A stretch of DNA of 64,000 nucleotides from Streptomyces sp. NBC_01306. Lineage in GTDB: Bacteria > Actinomycetota > Actinomycetes > Streptomycetales > Streptomycetaceae. The stretch is taken from contig NZ_JAPEPC010000001.1 in the NCBI RefSeq assembly GCF_026340465.1, forward strand, positions 6,518,501 to 6,582,500, read 5' to 3'. Below the pieces are notes generated by a model. The model searched no databases and had not been told where the DNA came from. It was given only the letters and a program-made list of their open reading frames with translations. Both the position numbers and the translations under genes were made by a program. Shown piece by piece: positions 34,898 to 43,191 of this stretch (position 1 is its first letter; the number at the start of each line of letters is the position of its first letter).

Positions 34898-36424
34898 GTG
34901 ACTTCGCCTGCCCCGACGGAATTCGTTCCGCCCCAGCTCAGCGCGGGGCCGCGCCCCGCACCGGGCCCGGCCGCCGACGAAGGGCTGGCGCGGCGGCTGC
35001 GCGCGCTCGCGTGCACCGCCCCACTGCACGACCTCGATGTGCGCAAGGCCAATCTGGCCGGCGAGTACACGGTCTACGCCATGGCCGAGGTGGCGCTCGC
35101 CGCGATCGACCTGGTCACGCTCAACATGGACTTCGACACCGGGGCCGACCACGACCAGATAGTGGCCAGGCTGCTGCCGCGCGTCGCGGCCCAGGCCCCG
35201 CGCCGCCCGGCGGAGGAGCACGAGCGGGTGGCCCGCTGGGTGCTGGAGAACCTGATCAATGTCGGCAGCGTGGACCGCGGGTTCCGCGCGGTCTACGGCA
35301 CGTTCGGTCCCGACGGGGAGTACGTCCGCCGCGACTACGACTTCAAGCTGGTCGAGGAGGTGCCGGGTCACGGCGGCACCGTCTATCTGCGCACCACCGA
35401 CGAAGCGGTCAACGTCCTGGTGGGCGCCCTCGACACGGACGTCACCAGCGCACAGATCGCCGCCGAGGTGAAGCTGGAGGTGCTGATCAGCCGGGGCAGG
35501 CTCGCCGACGCCCAGCTCGCGGCGGAGCAGGCCCGCTACCGGACCGTGCAGTACGCCGAGACGCTGCGCAGGACCCTGGAAGCGACCCGGCGCAACGTCC
35601 GCGCGGTCGACTGGCTGCGCACCGTGCCCGACATGATCGACGAAGCCCTGGACCACGTGGCCGACCGCTACCGCCATGAGAACGCGATCCTCACCAACAT
35701 CCGCAAGGCCAGGGACGAGACGGAGGAGCCCGAGCACAAGCGGCGCGCCGCCGAGCTCGTCGACATCGTCAAGGACTGCATCCGCCGCCACACCCAGCTC
35801 CAGTCCCGGCTGCTGGAGGCCGGGCCGCTCTTCCGCGCCGAGCAGGACCGGCAGGCCTTCGCCCCGCCGACGGCGAGTTCCGGACTGGATCTGTACGGAC
35901 AGCTGGTCGCCCCCGTACTGCCACTGCCGCTGGAGCAGGCCATCCGGGTCACCGACGCGTTCTTCGCCCGGGGCACCGGGCTGCGTACCCCCGTGTCGGT
36001 ACGGGTCGGGGACCTGGTCGACATTCTGCTGACGCCGCCGGCCGAGCGGGAGCACCTGGGCGCCGAGATGCCCGAGCCCGACCTCATCGCGACACCGGAC
36101 GACAGCCGGTTCAGCGAGGAGCAGCTGGCAGCCGCGATGGAGCTGCTCGACCTGGAGCACGACGCCCCGCGCCGGCTCTCCGGTCTGCTGGCCGAAGCCC
36201 GGCTGCGGGATCCGGAACTGCCGTATCTGGTCGCCCTGCTGGCCATCCACGCGGCCAGCCCGCCGGTCGGCACCGCGTACCGACAGGGTGAGGAACGCCT
36301 GCTCTTCGCCGTGGACGACGGCACCGATCTGGACGACTCCGAGTTCGGCGGTGCGGATCTGATAGTGGGGACGGCCCTCCTGGACACCGTCGGAATGGCC
36401 GCGGGCCGTACGGAGTCCGCATGA
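34898..36424 (+). CDS. kleisin-like (MukF/JetA-like) subunit of condensin-like operon
   Basis: 508 residues, alpha-helical, no signal or membrane part. The N-terminal 170 residues look like a winged-helix region (ANLAGEYTVYAMAEVALAAI, HERVARWVLENLINVGSVDR), a long helical/coiled-coil middle follows (LAAEQARYRTVQYAETLRRT to LVDIVKDCIRRHTQLQSRLL), then a C-terminal domain. This architecture matches MukF/JetA kleisins, which bridge the SMC heads. GTG 34898 lies 7 nt after a TAATCT, suggesting a leaderless start; no ribosome site is present. First gene of a three-gene set with a MukE-like and an SMC-like gene. The call rests on gene order and fold pattern, not on a recognised profile. Confidence 0.7.
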   Translation: MTSPAPTEFVPPQLSAGPRPAPGPAADEGLARRLRALACTAPLHDLDVRKANLAGEYTVYAMAEVALAAIDLVTLNMDFDTGADHDQIVARLLPRVAAQAPRRPAEEHERVARWVLENLINVGSVDRGFRAVYGTFGPDGEYVRRDYDFKLVEEVPGHGGTVYLRTTDEAVNVLVGALDTDVTSAQIAAEVKLEVLISRGRLADAQLAAEQARYRTVQYAETLRRTLEATRRNVRAVDWLRTVPDMIDEALDHVADRYRHENAILTNIRKARDETEEPEHKRRAAELVDIVKDCIRRHTQLQSRLLEAGPLFRAEQDRQAFAPPTASSGLDLYGQLVAPVLPLPLEQAIRVTDAFFARGTGLRTPVSVRVGDLVDILLTPPAEREHLGAEMPEPDLIATPDDSRFSEEQLAAAMELLDLEHDAPRRLSGLLAEARLRDPELPYLVALLAIHAASPPVGTAYRQGEERLLFAVDDGTDLDDSEFGGADLIVGTALLDTVGMAAGRTESA

Positions 36425-36485
36425 ACCTCCGGCAGCCAGGGCCCGGGGAGCAGTACAGAACGACACCGACCGAGGAGCAGCAGCT

Positions 36486-37385
36486 GTGAGCGAGACCCAC
36501 GCCGAGCACACCGCGTGGAGCGAGCCCGACCAGGGCGGCGCCGCCGTGCCGTCGGCCGGCCCGGCGGTGACCCCGGCCGACGCCGCCGACGCGGCGCGCC
36601 TCGTCGCCTTCGGACTCCAGCCGAAGCTGCTGCCCGCCCGTGACGCCGAGTACGCGGAGCTGCTCCGCCGCTACCGCGAGGCGCCCGCCTTCGCCCGGCT
36701 CGCCGACGCTGTCGCCACCGGGCTCGGCCTGGTCGTCCTGGAGGTATCGACCCGGGCGGGCATGGCCGTCGCCGCCGGGGAGGACTCGGTCTTCGCCGTA
36801 CGCATGGGCGACTACGCGCGCCGCGCCGCCGCCGACTCCGCCGACCGCTTCCTGCATGGGCTGGCCCATCTCGCCGTCGCCGCCATGTCCTTCCCGCGCC
36901 CCGAAGACCTCGCCGACGACGGGTACATCGGCCGGATCACGGTCAATGGCGTCGACGCGTTCGTCCGCCAGGCCTGCCGCCGGCTGGAGGAGCGGGCCGA
37001 TGAGCAGGGCGAGAACAGCGACCCGGCCACCGATGCCCCCGGGCTCGAAGCCGCCTGGCGGATCTACGCGAGGCGCAGCTCCACCGGAGCGACCAAGGAC
37101 GCCAGGCGGCTGGCCGGTTCCACCACCGGGATCGTCGCCAAGGCCGTTGTCTTCCTCACGGATTCGGGGTTCCTGCAGCGCACCGGCGACGACGCCGGAG
37201 GCGCGTACCGCACCACCGCCCGCTACCAGCTCCAGGTCCGTGACATGGCGGGCAGCGCCGCCATGGCCGAGCTGCTCGACCTGGGCGTCGTGCCGGTGAC
37301 CGACGGAACGGCCACGCTGCTGCCGCCCTCCGGGACCGACGACCTCGAACTGACCGCCGACGCGGGACTCCCCTTCCACTCCTGA
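36486..37385 (+). CDS. MukE/JetB-like subunit of condensin-like operon
   Basis: 299 residues; GTG 36486 has GAGGAG 8 nt upstream. After an Ala-rich leader the protein is helical with winged-helix-like segments: DAEYAELLRRYREAPAFARL, LGLVVLEVSTRAGMAVAAGE, then IVAKAVVFLTDSGFLQRTGD as the second wing-like unit. Such twin winged-helix (KITE) proteins bind the kleisin in MukBEF and Wadjet complexes. 61 nt after the kleisin-like gene and 48 nt before the SMC-like gene. No enzyme motif. Assignment is by position and size. Confidence 0.65.
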   Translation: MSETHAEHTAWSEPDQGGAAVPSAGPAVTPADAADAARLVAFGLQPKLLPARDAEYAELLRRYREAPAFARLADAVATGLGLVVLEVSTRAGMAVAAGEDSVFAVRMGDYARRAAADSADRFLHGLAHLAVAAMSFPRPEDLADDGYIGRITVNGVDAFVRQACRRLEERADEQGENSDPATDAPGLEAAWRIYARRSSTGATKDARRLAGSTTGIVAKAVVFLTDSGFLQRTGDDAGGAYRTTARYQLQVRDMAGSAAMAELLDLGVVPVTDGTATLLPPSGTDDLELTADAGLPFHS

Positions 37386-37433
37386 CCAGCCCCAGAGCCA
37401 GATCCCGCACCACAACGACGAGAGTCCGCCGCC

Positions 37434-40400
37434 ATGTACGAGCTGTCCCGGGTCCGCCTCTACTCCATCGGCCCTGCCGGTGCGCGCTACGCCGACACCG
37501 TGCTCGACCTGCGGGGAGTGGGCGCCCCCGTGCCCCACCCGGCTCCGGCCCAGGCGGAGTTCTTCGAGGAGGAACCGGTCGGCCCGCCGCGCCGCCCCGC
37601 GCCCGCGGGTGTCCTCTTCCTGGAGAACGGCGGCGGCAAGTCGGTCCTGCTGAAGCTGATCTTCTCGGTGATGCTGCCGGGCCACCGCAACACACTCGGC
37701 GGCGCCAGCTCCGGCGTTCTGCGCAAGTTCCTGCTCGCCGACGACTGCGGCCATGTCGCCCTGGAGTGGCAGCACACCCTCACCGGTGAGCTCGTCGTGG
37801 TCGGCAAGGCCAGCGAGTGGCGCGGCCGGCAGGTCTCCAACGACCCGCGGAAGTTCGCCGAGGCCTGGTACTCGTTCAGGCCCGGCCCCGGGCTGAGCCT
37901 CGACTCCCTTCCGGTCGCCGAAGCCACCACCGTACGGCCGCCGGTGGAGGGTGTCTCCGGGGCGCGGGGCAGGCGCCGCACCATGAAGGGCTTCCGCGAC
38001 GCGATCACCGAGGCCGGCAAGTTCTATCCCCATCTGGACGTCCACTGGGAGGAGATCCACGACCGCTGGAACGAACACCTCGGCGATCTGGGCCTCGACC
38101 CCGAACTCTTCCGCTACCAGCGAGAGATGAACGCCGACGAGGGCGAGGCAGCCGGTCTCTTCGCGGTCAAGAAGGACTCCGATTTCACGGATCTGCTGCT
38201 GCGGGCCGTCACCGACACCCGGGACACGGACGGACTGGCCGATCTCGTCGGCAGTTTCGGCAGCAAGCTCGGCCGCCGCGCCGAACTCACCGCGGAGCGT
38301 GACTTCACCGCGGGCTCGGTCGATCTGCTCGGCCGCATCGTCGACGCCGCGGCGGCGCGCTCGCGGTCCAGGGACGTCCACGCGGGGGCCGAGCGCCGTA
38401 CGCGCACCCTCGCCCGCAGGCTCTCCGCCCGCGCCGCCGACGAGCGGGGCCGCGCGTCCGACCTCGCCCAGCAGGTCACCTCCGCCGCCCACACCGTCAC
38501 GCAGGCCGAGGACGCCCGCGGCCGCAGCGCGCTGATCGCCGCCGAACTGGCCTACCGGCACGCCTCATTGGCGCTCACCGTCGCCGAGAAGTCCGCAGCG
38601 GCGCAGCGCAGGGAGCTGGCCGACGCGCGGACGTTCCACTCGGCCTGGCAGGCCGCCGAGGCGGTGCTGCGGCACCGCGCGGCAGCCGACCGGTCCGCCC
38701 GGGTCGCGGTGGCCATCCGTGAGGCCGAGCGGGACGCCGCCCCGGCCCTGGCCGCCCGGGCCACCGCGGCGGCCGACCTGGTCCGCGCACTCCACTCGGC
38801 GGCCGAGAGCGGCGAGCAGCTCGCCAACGAGGAGGAGGAGCGCGCTGCCGTGCTCCAGACGGCGGGCGAGGCCGCCCACCGCGACGCCACCGCCGCGGCG
38901 ACCGAGGCACAGCGCGCCCGCAGCGAGGCCGGGCACCTGCGCCAGCGCCTCACCGAGGTCGGCCAGGAGACCTCCGAGGCCGTTCGCGCGGGCTGGCTGG
39001 ACGACACCGCGCCCGACGCGGATCCTGCGCGCGCCGCACTGGCGGCCAGCGACGCGGAGAAGACAGCGGTCGCCGCCTGGGACACGGCTCGCGAGCAGGC
39101 GCGCACCACGGCGGACGAGGCCAGGGAGGCCGCCTCCCGGGAGAGCCGGGCCGACCTCGCCGCGGCCCGGGCCGCGGACGCTGCGCGGGCCGCCGAGCAG
39201 GCGTACGAGGCGGAGCTGCGCACCGCCGACTCCATCGCGGCGGAGCCCCGGCTGGCCGAACTGCTGAGCTTGCCCCCGGCATCAACACCCGTATCCGCAT
39301 GGGTATCTGCACCGGCATCAACACCGGCATCGGTCACGACTGCGGGGCTGCCCCAGCCCCGCAGCGGATCCACGCCGCAGGAAGCGGACCGGCCCCGGAG
39401 AGGGACCGGCGCAGGCCAGGCCGACGAGACCGGGGCAGGGGCCTCCGGAACCGCCGGGCCGCAGGACGCACAGGCCGCCGCAGCCGCCCGCGCACCGGAG
39501 AGTCATGCCGGCACCCTGACCAGCGGCCGGCTCACCGCAGCCGAGCTGGACCGCAACGCGGAAGAGCTCAAGGAACTTCTCGACGGGGGCGTCGCATCGG
39601 CCGAACGCCAGCTCTTCGAGCTGCGCACCGCCGCCGCGGACGACTCCCGCATCCTCGGCGCACTGGGTGACGGCGGGCTGCTGCCGCCGGGACCCGATGT
39701 CCTTGCCACCGTCGAATTCCTGGGCGAGCACGGTATCCCCGCACTGCCCGGCTGGCGCTATCTCGCCCAGGCGGTGGACCCCGCCGACCACGCGGCGGTG
39801 CTGGCCGCCCGCCCGGAGCTGGTCGACGGTGTGGTGATCACCGACCCGGCCGCACACAGCCGGGCCCGCTCCGTGCTGAGCGGGGCCGCCCTGCTCCCGC
39901 GCTCCGCGGTCGCCGTCGGCACCGCGTCCGCGCTGCTGGCACCGGTACCGGGCCCCGGCCCGTCCGGAACAGGCGACGGTGACGTGTTCCTCGTACCGCC
40001 GAACCCGGCCATGCACGACGAGCACGCCGCCGACGAGGAACGGCAGGCGCTGCGCTCCCGTGCGGGCCGGCGCGACGAGGAGATCCGCACGCTCGCTGCC
40101 CGGCTGGGCGGCGACCGGACGCTCGCCGCCCGGCTCGGCTCCTGGCGGTCCGCCTGCGCGCCCGGGACGCTCGACGAACTGGCCGCTGCCGCGAGCAGCG
40201 CGGAGGAAGCGGCCGGGACCGCCACCGCCGCACTTGAGGAAGCCCGTACGGCCCGGGCCGAGGCGGACGAGGCTGCCGCCGACGCCGCCCGGGTGCGCGA
40301 CGAACGCCAGGACGCCGCACAGCGCGCCCGGCGGGTGGCCGACGCGCTCTCCGGACTGGCCTTCCGGCTCCGCGAACGGGCGGGCTGGCAGGTCACCCTG

Positions 40401-42275
40401 CGCGAACTGGGCGACGAGGCGGCCGAGTCGGAAACCCGGGCCGCGGCCTGCCTGGAGCGTGCCAGGGCCGCCGACGAGGACCGCAGGGCCGCCCAGCGGG
40501 CCGCCGACGACGCGCGCCGCACCGCCCGCGCGCTGCGGGCCGAACGGTCCGAAATCGCCGGAGTGCCCGAGGACCTGCCCGAACCGGAAGCGGGCGCACA
40601 GCGCTCCGCACTGCCGGCCCTGCGGGAGGCCTACCGGGCCGCATCGCAGCTGTACGAGAAGGTCGGCGTCGGAGCCGACCTCCGGGCCGAGCAGGCCAGG
40701 GCCGAGAGCGACGAGAGCGCGGCCCGCGCCGAGCTCGACCGGCTCTCCAACAAGGTCCGTACCCGCGCCTCCCAGCTGCTCGAATCGACCGACGGCGCCG
40801 ACGGCCCGTCCCGGCAGGCAGCCGCGGCCCGCGCGGAGTCGCTCGTCCAGATGCTGGAGACACGCGCGTCGACCGCCAGCGAACAGCTCGGCCGGCTGCG
40901 GGGCGAGGCCGAACGGCTCGCGCCCGCGGACGGTGCGGACGCCCACACCGAGCTGCCCGACGCACTGGTACCGGCCGACGCGGACGCCGCACAGACCCTG
41001 CTGCGGACCGCCACGGCAGAACTGGGCTCCCGCACCGACGCGTTGGAGACCTCCCGCGCGGCCCACGCCGAACTGCTGCGCGCCCACCGGGCGTCGGAGG
41101 ACGCGGCGGGCGGATTCGACGAGTCGGCCGCCCTGCTGCGGGACCTGCTCCGCGACCCGCACCAGGACGACGAGAGCGCCGAATCCGCACCGCCCGAGCC
41201 GTATCCCGGCAGCCAGGAGGAGGCCAGGGAGTCGGCAGCTGAGGCCCGCCGCTCACTGCGCGCCTGCGCCGGCGACCTGTCGGCGGCCGAGTCGGCCGTG
41301 CGGGAGGCGAGTGACATCCTCGTACGGCATGCCAACGCCACCCGCTACGAGCAGGTCCGCACCCCGGCACGCCAGCAGATCCGTGAACTGCCCGCCGCCG
41401 CGCTCCCGGAGCACGCCGAGAAGTGGGCGGCGGCCTTCGCGCCCCGGCTGCGGGTGCTCACCGACGAACTGGAGCAGCTGGAGCGCAACCGGGACTCGAT
41501 CGTCGACCGGCTGCGCGGCCTGGTGGAGTCCGCGCTCACCACACTGCGCTCCGCCCAGCGGCTCTCCCGGCTGCCCGAAGGCCTCGGGGAGTGGTCGGGC
41601 CAGGAGTTCCTGCGCATCCGTTTCGAGGAGCCCGACCAGGCCACCCTTGCCGAACGGCTCGGTGAGGTCGTCGACGAGGCGACCAGGGCGGCCCTGAAGA
41701 AGAACTCCGATCTGCGCAGGGACGGGATGTCACTGCTGCTGCGGGCCGTCCAGGCGGCGCTCGAACCCAGGGGCGTGGCCGTCGAGATCCTCAAGCCGGA
41801 CGCGGTGCTCCGGGCCGAGCGGGTCCCGGTGGGGCAGATGGGAGATGTGTTCTCCGGCGGACAGCTGCTCACCGCGGCCATCGCCCTCTACTGCACGATG
41901 GCCGCCCTGCGCAGCAACGACCGTGGCCGGGACAGGCACCGGCACGCGGGCACGCTCTTCCTCGACAACCCGATCGGCCGGGCGAACGCCACCTATTTGC
42001 TGGAGCTCCAGCGCGCCGTCTCCGATGCTCTCGGCGTCCAGCTGCTCTATACGACGGGGCTTTTCGACACCACGGCGCTCGCCGAATTCCCGCTGGTCAT
42101 CAGGTTGCGCAATGACGCGGATCTCAGGGCGGGGCTGAAGTACATCAGCGTGGAGGAGCATCTGCGGCCGGGTCTCCCGCAGCAGGACCCCGGTGGGGGG
42201 CAGGTGCACGGCGAGATCACCGCGACCCGGATGTTCAAACGGGCCCAGGCGGCACAGAGCGCCCAGCCGTCCTAG
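37434..42275 (+). CDS. SMC/MukB/JetC-like coiled-coil ATPase
   Basis: 1613 residues. N-terminal half-head: FLENGGGKSVLLKLIF puts the Walker A Lys at 69. The head continues to about residue 280, then come about 330 residues of Ala/Glu/Arg coiled coil, a Pro/Ser/Thr-rich linker (about 610-690), a globular hinge-like part (about 700-840, with ELVDGVVITDPAAHSRARSV), a second long coiled coil, and the C-terminal half-head with FSGGQ (1473-1477) and LFLDNPIG, where Asn1512 replaces the usual catalytic Glu. The order head-coil-hinge-coil-head is that of SMC proteins. It would be the motor of the complex formed with the two preceding products. No JetD nuclease gene follows. Function could be plasmid defence or chromosome organisation. 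Confidence 0.82.
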   Translation: MYELSRVRLYSIGPAGARYADTVLDLRGVGAPVPHPAPAQAEFFEEEPVGPPRRPAPAGVLFLENGGGKSVLLKLIFSVMLPGHRNTLGGASSGVLRKFLLADDCGHVALEWQHTLTGELVVVGKASEWRGRQVSNDPRKFAEAWYSFRPGPGLSLDSLPVAEATTVRPPVEGVSGARGRRRTMKGFRDAITEAGKFYPHLDVHWEEIHDRWNEHLGDLGLDPELFRYQREMNADEGEAAGLFAVKKDSDFTDLLLRAVTDTRDTDGLADLVGSFGSKLGRRAELTAERDFTAGSVDLLGRIVDAAAARSRSRDVHAGAERRTRTLARRLSARAADERGRASDLAQQVTSAAHTVTQAEDARGRSALIAAELAYRHASLALTVAEKSAAAQRRELADARTFHSAWQAAEAVLRHRAAADRSARVAVAIREAERDAAPALAARATAAADLVRALHSAAESGEQLANEEEERAAVLQTAGEAAHRDATAAATEAQRARSEAGHLRQRLTEVGQETSEAVRAGWLDDTAPDADPARAALAASDAEKTAVAAWDTAREQARTTADEAREAASRESRADLAAARAADAARAAEQAYEAELRTADSIAAEPRLAELLSLPPASTPVSAWVSAPASTPASVTTAGLPQPRSGSTPQEADRPRRGTGAGQADETGAGASGTAGPQDAQAAAAARAPESHAGTLTSGRLTAAELDRNAEELKELLDGGVASAERQLFELRTAAADDSRILGALGDGGLLPPGPDVLATVEFLGEHGIPALPGWRYLAQAVDPADHAAVLAARPELVDGVVITDPAAHSRARSVLSGAALLPRSAVAVGTASALLAPVPGPGPSGTGDGDVFLVPPNPAMHDEHAADEERQALRSRAGRRDEEIRTLAARLGGDRTLAARLGSWRSACAPGTLDELAAAASSAEEAAGTATAALEEARTARAEADEAAADAARVRDERQDAAQRARRVADALSGLAFRLRERAGWQVTLRELGDEAAESETRAAACLERARAADEDRRAAQRAADDARRTARALRAERSEIAGVPEDLPEPEAGAQRSALPALREAYRAASQLYEKVGVGADLRAEQARAESDESAARAELDRLSNKVRTRASQLLESTDGADGPSRQAAAARAESLVQMLETRASTASEQLGRLRGEAERLAPADGADAHTELPDALVPADADAAQTLLRTATAELGSRTDALETSRAAHAELLRAHRASEDAAGGFDESAALLRDLLRDPHQDDESAESAPPEPYPGSQEEARESAAEARRSLRACAGDLSAAESAVREASDILVRHANATRYEQVRTPARQQIRELPAAALPEHAEKWAAAFAPRLRVLTDELEQLERNRDSIVDRLRGLVESALTTLRSAQRLSRLPEGLGEWSGQEFLRIRFEEPDQATLAERLGEVVDEATRAALKKNSDLRRDGMSLLLRAVQAALEPRGVAVEILKPDAVLRAERVPVGQMGDVFSGGQLLTAAIALYCTMAALRSNDRGRDRHRHAGTLFLDNPIGRANATYLLELQRAVSDALGVQLLYTTGLFDTTALAEFPLVIRLRNDADLRAGLKYISVEEHLRPGLPQQDPGGGQVHGEITATRMFKRAQAAQSAQPS

Positions 42276-42392
42276 CCGTCTCAGCCGTCCTGGCCGTCTC
42301 AGCCGTCCTGGCCCTCCGGGCCGGTTCAGGGCCGGCCGGCTCAGGGCGGTTCGGCTCAGGGCCGGCTGGTTCAGGACCGGCCGGCTCAGGGC
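42264..42392. repeat. tandem repeats overlapping the ends of two convergent genes
   Basis: Three 18-bp copies of CAGCCGTCCTGGCCGTCT-like sequence run from 42264 to 42317, the first containing the SMC-like gene's stop codon. They are followed by degenerate GGCTCAGGGCCGGC units to 42392, just inside the 3' end of the convergent membrane protein gene. Looks like slippage-driven expansion. Confidence 0.7.
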
Positions 42393-42814
42393 TGGGGCGA
42401 CAGCCGGGCGGAGCGTTTCGTACGTATCCGCTCGGCGTCCCCCTCCTGCCGAGGGGCCGAACGCCGCGCCGAACGCCGGGCCGCCCGCCGCTCCTTGCGG
42501 AGTCGGCGGGCGGTGCTGCTGGGAACGGACGTCACACCATGGCGCTGGTTCCACACCTGCCGGGTGATCCAGACGTCCAGTACCGCCCAGGTCGCGACGA
42601 CCGTACTCGCCACACTGCTCAGCACCATCGGGAAGGCCAGCCAGGAGCCCGCCACGGTGGAGAGGAAGGCCGTCACCGCCTGGATCAGCGTCACGGACAC
42701 GATGAGCACGGCACGCACCGCGCTTCCGCGCACCGGATCCGGCAGCCGGTACCGTCCGACCGGCTCCTCGACCCACAGCGTCCGCAGGGGGGCCTCGCCC
42801 TCTTCGATGGTCAT
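42386..42814 (-). CDS. hypothetical two-helix membrane protein
   Basis: 142 residues from ATG 42814; the frame continues upstream but without a start signal. The N-terminal segment (TIEEGEAPLRTLWVEEPVGR) is acidic, then two membrane helices (AVRAVLIVSVTLIQAVTAFL and WLAFPMVLSSVASTVVATWA), then a strongly basic Arg-rich C-terminal tail that would face the cytoplasm. No family recognised. Convergent to the condensin-like operon and divergent from the conservon across a 377-nt spacer. Confidence 0.65.
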   Translation of the reverse strand: MTIEEGEAPLRTLWVEEPVGRYRLPDPVRGSAVRAVLIVSVTLIQAVTAFLSTVAGSWLAFPMVLSSVASTVVATWAVLDVWITRQVWNQRHGVTSVPSSTARRLRKERRAARRSARRSAPRQEGDAERIRTKRSARLSPQP

Positions 42815-43103
42815 GCTCTCTTCACCCTCGACCTTCACGCCTCGGCGCTGTCCGACTCCAGAACGGATGCCCGGCTTGGGTCGGTTCAAGCGTCCCCGCC
42901 CGTGGTGCGCCCCTCGTACGGAAGGACGAAGAACTGCCGTCAAAGATTCCCGCAACCCATAGAATTCCAGCCATCTGAGAAGGTGTGGAAAGTGCTGTCC
43001 TGTCAGGGTTATCTGACCGGATCAGGGAAGACGATCTGCTGGGATACCAGGACATGGCATGATCAACTCCCCTACGGGCGGCCGAAAATAGTCCGGACGT
43101 CCC

Positions 43104-43133
43104 TTCGAGTTGCTTGTGCGGCAGTAGTAGGCT
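43104..43133 (+). promoter_or_regulatory. possible promoter of the conservon
   Basis: TTCGAG (43104) and TAGGCT (43128) are separated by 18 nt, 59 nt before the cvnA start. The -35 is poor, so this is tentative. The rest of the 42815-43191 spacer shows nothing clear. Confidence 0.3.
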
Positions 43134-43191
43134 CACGCCGTTTGTTGACGGAACACCACCCCCGCCGGGCGGGGTTGAGCTGGGGGAGGCC

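Noticed and set aside
34898..42275. Complete Wadjet system
   Set aside because: No JetD-type toprim nuclease is encoded next to the three genes, so I describe it as condensin-like only.
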